From: a virus
DNA length: 30,703 nucleotides
Reading direction: 5' to 3' (one strand)
IMG/VR virus record: IMGVR_UViG_3300032284_000500
Span: 1-30,703 of that record
The position numbers and the translations under genes are program-made. Positions within the stretch are counted from its first letter, which is position 1; every line of letters begins with the position of its first letter. Positions 1 to 7,053 of the stretch are shown in pieces. The notes under the pieces are model-generated. The model did not search any database and was not told the DNA's origin. It saw nothing but the letters and a program-made list of their open reading frames with translations.

Positions 1-915
1 CAACCCTCTTCCTCCCTCTTTCTTAGAGGTGAATAGTAGTCTTTGCTTTTCAGGTACGCTGTTAATGTTGAAAGCTTTACTGGCAAGACTATAGATATCG
101 GCTTTGGTTGTCTCTAACTGAAGTTCAAGATCGTCTTTAAGAAGCCTCAAGCTCTTTACATCAATGTCTGCACCACGAAGTTCCATGTTACAGATTACTT
201 CTAGTACATCCATTTCTAGATTAAAAATGCCACGTAGATTATCTTTATCAAGCTTCTTAGAGTACTTGTCCCAAAGCTTCCAGGTCCATTCAGCATCCAA
301 AGCGGCGTAGGTTGCGACCTCATCAAAAGAATGTTTTTCAATCTCTTTGCCAACACCCTTGACCATATCGTAATCAAACTCACGCTTTAAACAATCATCT
401 AGGCCAAGAGAACGATAGTTTTGAGAGTTTATAATAAAAGCAGAATTTAGGGTACAAGCATATGGCTGTGCGGGAAGTTTACCAAGATACTTAGTTACAC
501 TTTGTAAATCAAACTTAAGGTTGTGGCCGATCTTTACCTTGTTACTAGCAAACAATGGCTTTAATGCTTTAAACACCTCACCAGCAGTCAACTGTTCAGG
601 TGCTGGTCCAAATATCTTAACAGCCTTGCGCTCATCTTTGCTGTAATCAACAGGACGTAATGGTAAACCTTTTATAATTCTATCTTGTGCAGATGGCAGT
701 AGAGGGTATTCTGTGCGGATGTAGTCTCCATTAGGGTGACCCATAGGAATAACATCTACACGGTCATATGTTGCCATTGCAATCCACACGACTTGATTCT
801 GTCGTGGATCCCCTCTGTGATCCCCCATTGTTTCTACGTCAAAGCAGAAGGCATCAACAGCGTTGTACGCTGCAACTAGATCTACTAGTTGTTCCTCTGT
901 TGTAATAACGTTCAT
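1..915 (-). CDS. polA: DNA polymerase I (family A), N-terminal part, truncated by window edge
   Basis: The first 305 codons are present and the frame is still open at base 1. This is the phage replicative polymerase. The visible part is the DEDD 3'-5' proofreading exonuclease: Exo I has D26 and E28 (FDVET), Exo II is GHNLKFD with D136, and Exo III is Y203-x3-D207. The junction to the polymerase domain follows, with the typical LEMDVLEVICNMELRGADID segment at about 233-252 and FNINSVPEKQRLLF at 282-295. There is no 5' nuclease domain before the exonuclease. The ATG at 915 is preceded by AGGAGAGCA, a good ribosome binding site. The fingers, palm and thumb lie outside the window. Family assignment rests on motif order and spacing and is secure; the polymerase subtype cannot be judged. 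Confidence 0.93.
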   Translation of the reverse strand, partial: MNVITTEEQLVDLVAAYNAVDAFCFDVETMGDHRGDPRQNQVVWIAMATYDRVDVIPMGHPNGDYIRTEYPLLPSAQDRIIKGLPLRPVDYSKDERKAVKIFGPAPEQLTAGEVFKALKPLFASNKVKIGHNLKFDLQSVTKYLGKLPAQPYACTLNSAFIINSQNYRSLGLDDCLKREFDYDMVKGVGKEIEKHSFDEVATYAALDAEWTWKLWDKYSKKLDKDNLRGIFNLEMDVLEVICNMELRGADIDVKSLRLLKDDLELQLETTKADIYSLASKAFNINSVPEKQRLLFTSKKEGGRGL

Positions 916-934
916 TGCTCTCCTGAAGTTAAGG

Positions 935-977
935 TTGAGGGCTCCGTAGAAAGGAGGTTAAAAACCGGAGCCCCCAA
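935..977 (-). other. Intergenic hairpin upstream of the DNA polymerase gene
   Basis: The two arms, 935-946 and 966-977, pair over 12 positions with one G-U wobble in the minus-strand RNA, around a 19-base loop. The structure lies between the stop of the ssDNA-binding-like gene (995) and the polymerase ribosome binding site. No T-run follows the stem on either strand, so it is not a canonical Rho-independent terminator. It may slow transcription, protect the 3' end of a processed upstream mRNA, or lower polymerase expression relative to its neighbour. The pairing is seen directly; the role is inference. Confidence 0.55.
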
Positions 978-994
978 CATTGTTATGGGATTAT

Positions 995-1702
995 TTAGTT
1001 GCTAGATGCAATTTCACGAGCGATCTCGGCAAGCTCAGCATTGGTTGAAGTATGGAGTGCTTCAGGTCCAAACGCTTTCATTGTTTTGATTAGCTCAGCA
1101 GCTGCAACAGGATCAATATCCCATTCTTCAGCGAGGTCACGCTCTTTAACAGGAACGATGGAGTAAGAAGTCTTGGTGCCCTGGCCAGTCTTACTTACTG
1201 CATAGTACATGTCTGAACGATTGAGAGGTGCTGTCTTCTTATCAGAAGCAAGCTTCTCAATTTGTCCGCAGAGTCGTACCCCTACGATCATTAGTTGGAG
1301 TTGTGGTTCCTCATCAGAGAGGTTAAGAACAGTAAAGGCAAACTTTTGTGATGGAACACTACCCACTGCAATTAGCGGATCGTTTTCACCAGTACTGATA
1401 AATGATTTCTTACCTGGACGATTAATCCAGTGTTGTTTAAAGATGATTGGTTCATCAGAGATAAACTTAATTAATTGAACATCCTCGTCAAACTTAAAAT
1501 CTGTTGCGTATCCCTTGCTAGAACTTGCTACAGCCTTCTTAGCGGCTGCCCAACCTTGCTGGATAACTGAGGAGTTAGATGTTGTAGTGTCTTCGTCTTC
1601 CTCTACAAAGAGTTCTTGTTCATCAAGAACGTCTGTAGATGTTGAAGCATATGAATCAACGTTTGGAACTTCGGACTTATTTACACGTAGTGATGTAGAC
1701 AT
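995..1702 (-). CDS. Probable single-stranded DNA-binding protein (phage gp32-like core), lacking the zinc ligands
   Basis: 235 residues from the ATG at 1702. An in-frame ATG at 1717 would add five residues but has no ribosome binding site, whereas AAAGAAGAAATA precedes 1702. The N-terminal 50 residues are acidic and Ser/Thr-rich. The core at about 65-150 has the layout I associate with actinophage ssDNA-binding proteins: FKQHWINRPGKKSF (88-101), then a loop ending in VGSVPSQKFAFTVLNL (113-128), then a predicted beta-rich segment. In relatives I remember, the loop carries cysteines of the CPxC type; here it reads STGENDPLIAVG, with none. The location beside DNA polymerase supports a replisome role. 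The assignment comes from remembered pattern only, so it could be another replication accessory protein. Confidence 0.5.
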   Translation of the reverse strand: MSTSLRVNKSEVPNVDSYASTSTDVLDEQELFVEEDEDTTTSNSSVIQQGWAAAKKAVASSSKGYATDFKFDEDVQLIKFISDEPIIFKQHWINRPGKKSFISTGENDPLIAVGSVPSQKFAFTVLNLSDEEPQLQLMIVGVRLCGQIEKLASDKKTAPLNRSDMYYAVSKTGQGTKTSYSIVPVKERDLAEEWDIDPVAAAELIKTMKAFGPEALHTSTNAELAEIAREIASSN

Positions 1703-1743
1703 TATTTCTTCTTTCATAGGTCATTGGATCATTGGTCATAGTA

Positions 1744-2217
1744 TTAATTTGTTTCTTGATCGTGAATAGATTTCCAAGCTTCCATCAATTCCATTGATAG
1801 ATCTGGATATCTATTCCAATCAATTCTAGGAGCCTCTATGAGGCCTCTAGATTCAAAAGACTTTATAGTAGTTTCTACAATTGCCCTGCTGTACATCCGC
1901 CATCCTGGCTTCTTTACACCATCAACAATAATTGACTTCAAGCGATAGGGTGCACGTGGTATATACCCTTTTCGTTCCCAAAGCCGTATAGTTACTAACG
2001 GTCTTCCTAGTGCGAGAGCAAAAGCCCCTGCACTAAATAATTCTACCACATTTCCATTAGGTAGTGTTTTCACCTGAGGCTCTGAGTCCCAGGATCTTTC
2101 TTCTTTTACTTGTCTAGGTTTCTTAGCCTTAGGATCAATAGGACGGCGTTTTCTTTTAGAACCTGGATAGTATTCATCCAAGTCTTGAAAGAACTCATCT
2201 ATTGTATCTTCTGCCAT
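1744..2217 (-). CDS. MerR-like helix-turn-helix DNA-binding protein
   Basis: 157 residues. The first 45 are charged and rich in Lys/Arg (a KRKRRP stretch at 21-26). Residues about 58-125 look like a winged helix of the MerR/excisionase type: a first helix LFSAGAFALALG (60-71), a recognition-helix segment VTIRLWERKGYIP (75-87), a wing with GWRMYSR (105-111), and a following helix. No effector-binding domain is visible, so it is more likely a phage regulator or replication accessory protein than a metal or drug sensor. Its ATG abuts the stop of the 29-residue frame upstream (TAAATG), which suggests coupled translation. Target site unknown. Confidence 0.65.
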   Translation of the reverse strand: MAEDTIDEFFQDLDEYYPGSKRKRRPIDPKAKKPRQVKEERSWDSEPQVKTLPNGNVVELFSAGAFALALGRPLVTIRLWERKGYIPRAPYRLKSIIVDGVKKPGWRMYSRAIVETTIKSFESRGLIEAPRIDWNRYPDLSMELMEAWKSIHDQETN

Positions 2218-2307
2218 TTAGAGCCCTAGGAACCCAGTTAAAGAAAGCAACAAAGAAATTAAAGTCTCTTGATAAGACATTAGCAATTGCAAAACGACAT
2301 TATTCAT
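2218..2307 (-). CDS. Candidate 29-residue hydrophobic small protein
   Basis: A short frame fills the gap between two genes. It starts with ATG at 2307 behind a good ribosome binding site (GAGGGTG, five bases away) and ends with TAA at 2218, directly against the ATG of the MerR-like gene. The peptide is almost wholly hydrophobic, with a leucine-rich C-terminal half (LISLLLSLTGFLGL) that could form one membrane helix. It could be a small membrane protein or simply a coupling leader that delivers ribosomes to the next gene. No homology is recognised. The ribosome binding site and exact packing favour translation. Confidence 0.5.
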   Translation of the reverse strand: MNNVVLQLLMSYQETLISLLLSLTGFLGL

Positions 2308-2316
2308 AATCACCCT

Positions 2317-2754
2317 CTAAGACTTACTAGGTATAAAAGCGTAGCTAACGCTCTTAGGAAACATGGAATCAATTTCTTCTTCTGTGAGAAGGTCTTCATA
2401 TAGACAAGCCATAACTTCTGCTTCATCTAGTACTGGAATCATTTTATAGCAACGGTCAGTAAGACCCTTTTGCTTTAAAATGTTTTGTGCTACTTCTTCA
2501 TCGAGACTTTGTGAAACACGACGTTCACGCTTAAGACTGATAACACCATCTACCTCTTCGGGTAGCGAGAACCATAAATGGCCCTTCTCATCAGGAGTAC
2601 CCTCAGCATCAACTAGGTCTGAGAGTTCCTTTTTAATGGTGTTCTGTTCAGCTGTTAGGTCAGTAATACGACCCTTTAATGATAGAAAATGGCGGACCTT
2701 TTTGGTCAAGCCATTAGACTCTTTTGGTAACTCACGTTCAATAACTTTTGGCAT
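2317..2754 (-). CDS. Conserved-type phage protein of unknown function
   Basis: 145 residues, acidic and helical. Residues about 20-50 form a likely coiled coil (LSLKGRITDLTAEQNTIKKELSDLVD). The middle has DEKGHLWFSLPEE followed by a basic KRERRVSQSLDEE segment. The C-terminus ends in a predicted helix with LLTEEEIDSMFP. I have the impression of similar proteins next to replication genes in actinophages but cannot give a function. The start at 2754 is fixed by a six-G ribosome binding site five bases upstream (2760-2765), and a promoter-like pair lies just before it at 2774-2802. Confidence 0.75.
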   Translation of the reverse strand: MPKVIERELPKESNGLTKKVRHFLSLKGRITDLTAEQNTIKKELSDLVDAEGTPDEKGHLWFSLPEEVDGVISLKRERRVSQSLDEEVAQNILKQKGLTDRCYKMIPVLDEAEVMACLYEDLLTEEEIDSMFPKSVSYAFIPSKS

Positions 2755-2773
2755 TTTTACCCCCCTATTAAAT

Positions 2774-2802
2774 ACTATAGCATAGGGTTTTTACTCATGC
2801 AA
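2774..2802 (-). promoter_or_regulatory. Putative sigma70-type promoter, minus strand
   Basis: Minus-strand reading gives TTGCAT (2797-2802), a 17-base spacer, then TATAGT (2774-2779). The -10 matches the TATAAT consensus at five of six positions. The -35 matches only TTG, but the spacing is ideal. A start near 2767 would leave a very short leader carrying the six-G ribosome binding site of the gene at 2754. The -35 overlaps the last codons of the ribbon-helix-helix gene, so that protein could repress this promoter. Motif and spacing are seen; activity and regulation are inference. Confidence 0.5.
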
Positions 2803-2946
2803 GTCGGTAGCGACATACTCCTTTAGAGCAGCAATAATTACATCCGTAACGGTACGGCCATCTTCTAGAGCCTTGTCCTTTACAGCGGACCATAGCTCAT
2901 CTGATACCCGGATGGTACGGGTCGGGGTCTTAGGTGCATTTGGCAT
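2791..2946 (-). CDS. Ribbon-helix-helix (CopG/Arc-type) DNA-binding protein
   Basis: 51 residues, ATG at 2946 and TAA at 2791. After a short tail (MPNAPKTP) comes the RHH pattern: beta strand TRTIRVS (9-15), helix DELWSAVKDKALEDG (16-30), then helix TVTDVIIAALKEYVA (32-46). Such proteins dimerise through the strand and contact DNA with it; small phage members are usually repressors. It starts 12 bases after the SNF2-helicase stop without a clear ribosome binding site, so coupled translation is likely. The 3' end of the gene contains the -35 of the promoter at 2774-2802, making that promoter a natural candidate target. Domain call is firm for its size; the target is inference. Confidence 0.8.
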   Translation of the reverse strand: MPNAPKTPTRTIRVSDELWSAVKDKALEDGRTVTDVIIAALKEYVATDLHE

Positions 2947-2958
2947 AGTGTCATAATT

Positions 2959-4515
2959 CTAGACCGAAACGTTTTCTAAAAAAGCCCTAAGTGTGCCCAC
3001 AGTTAGATTAACTCCGCCTGCGTCATTGATACCTTCACCATCAATGATGGCATTAGCCACAGACATCTTTTGTACCAACATAGCGTGTTGGCGTTCCTCA
3101 ATAGATCCCCCCATTATAAAGTCCTGAATGACTATAGAAGGCCATGTCGAAGATGCTCTACGAATTCGGCCATTACGTTGGAGAGCCAGTCCAGCATTCC
3201 ACGGAAGGTCGTAATTAATAAGTAGGTTAGCCTGAGGCAGATCCACGCCATAGCCACCGGCGTCACTAGAAACAAGTATGCGACAATCTGGATCGGTTTG
3301 AAACCAAACCTTAGACTCTTCTTTTTGTTTTGCATCCATCTCTCCAGTATATTTTGCTGACATGTATCCTAGGTGTTCTTGAATCAACCAAACCATATGT
3401 ACATAACTAGTAAAGATAACAACTTTATTGTCATCATTTTGGTCTAGAAATTCATCTACATAAGTTTTAAGAGTAGAAAGTTTAGGGTGCTTAATTAGCT
3501 TTTCTAATAACCCACGCTCTTCTAATTCTCCTACATAACCTGAACTAGTTGTAGAATGTTTAAGAAGTTCTGGGTGGTCCGACAACATACGTAGTGCGGT
3601 AAGCTTTGACATTACTTTGCCCTTAAGAGCATCCATGACATCATTAGTCTTTTCTCCTGCATAATGAGAGAACAGATCAAATCCGGAACCAAATGAATCA
3701 ACGGCTTCATCCAAATCGGTAAGAAGTTCTCTTGCAATTTGGTTGTACAGCCTAGCCCCAGCACTATCAAACTCCACAAGAATAGGCTCGGCAAAGATTG
3801 TATCTGGCAAATAAGGGGCCACGTCTGGATCTTGTTGGCGTTTTCTTACTGAGGCAGTGGCCATAGTCTTGGCTAGAGTGGGTAGATTACGATAGCGCTC
3901 TACTCCACCAAACTGATTACGTACAATAAAAGTTTTATCAAATAAGTCAAAGCGACCAAGAACCTTATTATCAACAAACTGCATAATGCTGTATAGCTCT
4001 TCGGGCTTACCGTTCTCGATAGGGGTACCGGTTAAAGCAAACTTTACATCACTCTTTAAATCTTTAACATGCTTAGAACGTTTAGAACGAAAAGATTTTA
4101 TAGCTGTGGCTTCGTCACAGATGACGAATCCACGGGAGAGTTTTGAAACCCATTCCCAGTCATTAACAGCTTGCTCATAGTTGATAATAACGTAGTCAAC
4201 TTGGGAGTGTCCCCAATCGAGAGCTTCAATGTATTGTCCCTCTCTTTGTTTCTTTGTTCCATCAATAACCACAGGGAATGCGGATCCATCTGTAAACCTC
4301 TTAATCTGTTCAGCCCACTGATACTTCAATGAGGATAAGCAGATTACGATACCAGGTTCTTTTATTTCTTCAAGGTCTTTTAACTGCTCAATAGCAGCAA
4401 TAGTAAGAACAGTTTTACCCAGGCCAAGGTCATAGGCTACAAGCATCTTCTTTCGGTCTACCATAGCCTCTACCGCCTCAACTTGATAAGGTAAAAGTGT
4501 TCCTGTAAAACTCAC
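2959..4515 (-). CDS. SNF2-family DEAD/DEAH-like DNA helicase/translocase
   Basis: 518 residues with a GTG start at 4515; the ribosome binding site is GGAG about eight bases upstream and the GTGA overlaps the stop of the membrane-protein gene. Superfamily 2 motifs appear in order: Q-like region LLPYQVEAVEAM (7-18), Walker A GLGKT (31-35), Walker B DEAT (134-137), motif III LTGTPIEN (161-168), a second RecA lobe with VVIFTSY (365-371), motif V about SSDAGGYGVDLP (416-427), and motif VI QRNGRIRR (446-453). The length is that of a minimal phage SNF2 translocase without accessory domains. It probably remodels or repairs DNA during replication or recombination. A specific role cannot be read from the sequence. 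Confidence 0.93.
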   Translation of the reverse strand: MSFTGTLLPYQVEAVEAMVDRKKMLVAYDLGLGKTVLTIAAIEQLKDLEEIKEPGIVICLSSLKYQWAEQIKRFTDGSAFPVVIDGTKKQREGQYIEALDWGHSQVDYVIINYEQAVNDWEWVSKLSRGFVICDEATAIKSFRSKRSKHVKDLKSDVKFALTGTPIENGKPEELYSIMQFVDNKVLGRFDLFDKTFIVRNQFGGVERYRNLPTLAKTMATASVRKRQQDPDVAPYLPDTIFAEPILVEFDSAGARLYNQIARELLTDLDEAVDSFGSGFDLFSHYAGEKTNDVMDALKGKVMSKLTALRMLSDHPELLKHSTTSSGYVGELEERGLLEKLIKHPKLSTLKTYVDEFLDQNDDNKVVIFTSYVHMVWLIQEHLGYMSAKYTGEMDAKQKEESKVWFQTDPDCRILVSSDAGGYGVDLPQANLLINYDLPWNAGLALQRNGRIRRASSTWPSIVIQDFIMGGSIEERQHAMLVQKMSVANAIIDGEGINDAGGVNLTVGTLRAFLENVSV

Positions 4516-4721
4516 TTACTTTTTCTCCAGTGTAAGGCTGATCGTATATAGACAATTGAATAAGCTATTGATGCAAATATAAACCCATATTGATGGGTAC
4601 TAATTGCATAGATAGTCCAAAGACATTCATTAACAAGAAGTACATACCACCCAAAGTGGTTTTTAGTGCCAACAGTAAAGATGCCAGTTACTCCAACGAT
4701 AGCTAATACCCAGGACCACAT
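4512..4721 (-). CDS. Small membrane protein, PnuC-like segments
   Basis: 69 residues with three hydrophobic stretches, about 3-17, 24-42 and 46-60, joined by short loops and ending in a basic tail (HWRKSK). Tryptophans and tyrosines cluster at the expected membrane interface, for example GWYVLLVNECLWTIYA at 24-39. The pattern recalls part of the PnuC nicotinamide-riboside transporter fold, and small proteins of this kind seem common in actinophages, but a transport role is not established. It overlaps the dNMP kinase stop (TAATG) and the helicase start (GTGA), so it is part of the same operon. It could also be a superinfection or membrane-anchor protein. Confidence 0.75.
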   Translation of the reverse strand: MWSWVLAIVGVTGIFTVGTKNHFGWYVLLVNECLWTIYAISTHQYGFIFASIAYSIVYIRSALHWRKSK

Positions 4722-5263
4722 TAGACGTGTTGCATCAATCTAGTTTTAACAGCAAACTTTAAGTCTTCTATACTTCCGTTGTTATGTAAGAAGCTATCAA
4801 ACTCCCAGTTATCTAAGTCGTGTTCTGATACATGATTGTTTACAGGACCTACACCTTGACGTTCAACACGCCATAAATGGCCACTGGCTTGCTTGATCAT
4901 GACTGCCTCATTTTGAAAACGAACGTCCGTTACAACATAGTTCTTAGCTTCTTCATCCATTTTACGCAATGCAGCAATGACCCAAATATCTTCATCAACA
5001 CGCTTACGAGCCCCAACTCCTAACTCTTGAAGTAAGCGACGAACTTCCGGATTTTTCTTAGCCTGATCCCAACCATCGTGATCTACTCTAGGACGAAGAT
5101 ACATTGGCTCGTTAGCAGCAAGACTAATTATTGGATTCATTTCATAGAGTAAATCTCTTATAGGATCAGCAAAAGCAATACGTTCAAACCCACGTTCTTC
5201 TACTAAATATTTAGCTACTGTGTCTTTGCCTGATTGTGCGTAACCTGATAAACCTATAATCAT
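4721..5263 (-). CDS. Deoxynucleoside monophosphate kinase
   Basis: 180 residues. The P-loop is at the extreme N-terminus, GYAQSGKDT (7-15), followed by VAKYLVEERGFERIAFADPIR (16-36), the arrangement of phage dNMP kinases (T4 gp1-like) and adenylate-kinase relatives. A conserved core segment YVVTDVRFQNEA follows in the middle, as in these enzymes, and an arginine-rich stretch follows (LWRVERQG). It phosphorylates dNMPs to dNDPs in the cytosol to feed phage DNA synthesis, which fits its place beside the replication enzymes. Base specificity cannot be inferred. The ATG at 5263 overlaps the upstream stop by four bases. Confidence 0.88.
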   Translation of the reverse strand: MIIGLSGYAQSGKDTVAKYLVEERGFERIAFADPIRDLLYEMNPIISLAANEPMYLRPRVDHDGWDQAKKNPEVRRLLQELGVGARKRVDEDIWVIAALRKMDEEAKNYVVTDVRFQNEAVMIKQASGHLWRVERQGVGPVNNHVSEHDLDNWEFDSFLHNNGSIEDLKFAVKTRLMQHV

Positions 5264-5469
5264 AACAATTCCTTTTCAATCGTTTCATAGACCTTAGTCA
5301 TTGCAAGGTTGTAACCATATGTGTACCAAGCCACTTGTTCTGCTGGAGTATTTTCTGTGTCTAACTCATTTACAGTTAATTCCAATACTGCACGAATAAT
5401 CGCTATTTTCCAGCAGGTATCAGCGTTTGGAGCAGAGTTTAATTTTGCCAACAATTCATCGTAGGTCAT
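5260..5469 (-). CDS. Small hypothetical protein, acidic
   Basis: 69 residues, acidic and predicted mostly helical, with one cysteine (CWKIAIIRAVLELTVNEL at about 19-36) and an aromatic stretch VAWYTYGYNLAM near 45-56. No family recognised. It overlaps both neighbours by four bases (ATGA), so it is clearly a translated member of the replication operon between the dNMP kinase and a small basic protein. Confidence 0.7.
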   Translation of the reverse strand: MTYDELLAKLNSAPNADTCWKIAIIRAVLELTVNELDTENTPAEQVAWYTYGYNLAMTKVYETIEKELL

Positions 5470-5669
5470 TTAATGCCTGCCTGTTCCATTCGCTCTTTGA
5501 TAGTTGTAACTATTACTGGCCCAGCTAATGAAGCCCAATAAGCTTCTTCAGCTTCTTTTTGTTCTTTTAAACGTCTTTTATATCCACGGGTATACTCCAT
5601 AGCACCTGTAGAACCACCAATACTTTTGCCCTTAGTTACGGCAATATTACTTCCTTTTTTTCTAGGCAT
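5466..5669 (-). CDS. Small basic hypothetical protein
   Basis: 67 residues. The N-terminal half is rich in Lys, Arg and Gly (MPRKKGSNIAVTKGKSIGGS), suggesting a flexible, possibly nucleic-acid-contacting tail. A charged helix follows (YKRRLKEQKEAEEAYWASL, about 30-48) and then a hydrophobic/charged C-terminus. No family recognised. It overlaps the primase stop by eight bases and the next gene start by four, so it is translated as part of the operon. Confidence 0.7.
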   Translation of the reverse strand: MPRKKGSNIAVTKGKSIGGSTGAMEYTRGYKRRLKEQKEAEEAYWASLAGPVIVTTIKERMEQAGIK

Positions 5670-6627
5670 TTATAGCACCCTCTCCAAATACGGAATGTTT
5701 TGAACCCTCTATACAATAGTGTACCAAGTCCTCTGGCATATCCCCAATATCTTTATATTCACTGCCTTGGTAATTTAAGAACCAGCATTCCATACCCTCT
5801 TTACGTGTACGCTCAAGAAGGTCTAAAGATGCTTTCTTACCTGGAGCATCATTATCCATAGCAATAATTAGTTTATCTGCTGCCTTCATAAGTTGAACTT
5901 GTTCGCTGCTTACAGAAGCTCCGAAAGTTGATACGCCCCCAACTATTCCCAATGATGACAGTTTCACAGCATCTAATGGAGACTCAACTACAATCATTGT
6001 TCCACCGCTAAACACATCAAGTCCAAACAATGTCTTGGACTTAGCTACTCCGGTAGGGCGATTACGAAAAAATCGTTCGGTCTGACTTTTTTCTTGCCAA
6101 CCCATAAGCTTTTTAGTTGTAGCACTTCGTATAGGAGTAATCCAGGAATTCTTGTTAATGTTCCATTTAACCCCATATAAAGCACATGCATCTTTAGTTA
6201 GTTGACGTGCATCTAATGCCCAATCAGGAGCCTCTTTAAATACTGCAAGTCTAGCCTCACTCATACCAACCGGTGCTGGAATAGGAATGTATGAGTTACG
6301 TGCCTCTTCTAACTGTTTTGCTAGGAAATCAAAGTTAACCTCGATGTTATTACGAAGCCAATCTTTGGCAGCGTCAAAGTCAACTCGTCCCCATTGTGTA
6401 GTGAACTCTTTGATCTCAGCAACAAGAGTAAGCAGCGTGCCTTTGTATCCACAGGAGAAGCAATGGTGGACACCGGTTTCTGCGTTCATTGACCAAGAGG
6501 GATTACTATCTTCACGGCCTGTACGTTCTAGGTGCATTGGGCACAGCCCTATGAGTTCATCACCACGCTGAATAGTTTCAATACCTAGGTTAAGAAGAAC
6601 TCCGTCTATTGAACCGTCTGCGTACAT
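5662..6627 (-). CDS. DNA primase (CHC2-type zinc finger plus TOPRIM)
   Basis: 321 residues, shorter than bacterial DnaG, as usual for phage primases. The zinc-binding module is near the start: C29-P-M-H32 and C56-F-S-C59, with the intervening strand WSMNAETGVHHC. The TOPRIM domain has the acidic triad elements E215 (MIVVESPLDA, 211-220) and D258/D260 (IIAMDNDAPGKK, 255-266). It synthesises RNA primers for lagging-strand replication, working with the DnaB-like helicase two genes upstream. A five-G ribosome binding site lies at 6633-6637, and the ATG overlaps the stop of the zinc-ribbon gene (TAATG). No helicase domain is fused to it. Confidence 0.92.
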   Translation of the reverse strand: MYADGSIDGVLLNLGIETIQRGDELIGLCPMHLERTGREDSNPSWSMNAETGVHHCFSCGYKGTLLTLVAEIKEFTTQWGRVDFDAAKDWLRNNIEVNFDFLAKQLEEARNSYIPIPAPVGMSEARLAVFKEAPDWALDARQLTKDACALYGVKWNINKNSWITPIRSATTKKLMGWQEKSQTERFFRNRPTGVAKSKTLFGLDVFSGGTMIVVESPLDAVKLSSLGIVGGVSTFGASVSSEQVQLMKAADKLIIAMDNDAPGKKASLDLLERTRKEGMECWFLNYQGSEYKDIGDMPEDLVHYCIEGSKHSVFGEGAINA

Positions 6628-6797
6628 TAGAACCCCCTATCTACTGGAGTAGGCGCTGTAGCTTTTGCTCCACAAAGCGAGCACTCCATTTCTGTAAAGT
6701 ACATCGAGATCTCATAATCTTCAAACATTGCTTGAATAGTCCACAGCTTTGAACCGCAAATGCATACGTGAATAGGTTCTCCACGAAGATCAAGCAC
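6627..6797 (-). CDS. Small zinc-ribbon protein
   Basis: 56 residues from a GTG at 6797. A longer frame exists up to 6941, but that part lies inside WhiB and has no reason to be coding; the GTG has AAGG upstream and overlaps the WhiB stop by eight bases. Two cysteine pairs, CIC (12-14) and CSLC (39-42), are separated by about 25 residues of beta-type sequence (FEDYEISMYF), the layout of a zinc ribbon. The C-terminus ends APTPVDRGF. I have seen similar small proteins in actinophages but know of no function; a DNA or protein adaptor is plausible. Confidence 0.75.
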   Translation of the reverse strand: MLDLRGEPIHVCICGSKLWTIQAMFEDYEISMYFTEMECSLCGAKATAPTPVDRGF

Positions 6798-7053
6798 GTG
6801 CTCTTGCCTTACGACGGAGTCGTTTACGATCTGCTGGAGTTGTGCCTCCCCAGATTCCTTCACGCTCTTTATTATCCATTGCAAAACTGAGACACTTATC
6901 TTTAATCCAACAGTCGTTGCAAATTGCTTTAACCTGTTCAATTTGCTCCTTATTTAAATAGTCATCTGGAAAGAATAGGTCAGGATCAACTGTCTTACAC
7001 AATTGGGTACCATCAAATGGACTGTATTCCAGAGAAAGCTGCATACTCTTCAA
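6790..7053 (-). CDS. whiB: WhiB-family Fe-S transcriptional regulator
   Basis: 87 residues with the complete WhiB signature: C19, then C45-x2-C48-x5-C54 for the 4Fe-4S cluster, the turn GIWGG (66-70), and a basic DNA-binding tail (ADRKRLRRKARARA). WhiB proteins bind the sigma factor region 4 and alter promoter choice; phage copies can dominate host WhiB proteins, as shown for mycobacteriophage TM4. I take TTG at 7053 as start because GGAGGG lies five bases upstream; an ATG at 7044 is possible. It overlaps the DnaB-like gene by 41 bases and the zinc-ribbon gene by eight, so it is expressed with the replication genes. This is the best host marker in the window. Confidence 0.93.
   Translation of the reverse strand: MKSMQLSLEYSPFDGTQLCKTVDPDLFFPDDYLNKEQIEQVKAICNDCWIKDKCLSFAMDNKEREGIWGGTTPADRKRLRRKARARA

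Noticed and set aside
6798-6941. Upstream extension of the zinc-ribbon gene
   Set aside because: The extension lies wholly inside WhiB in another frame; the GTG at 6797 with AAGG upstream and a short overlap is the better start.
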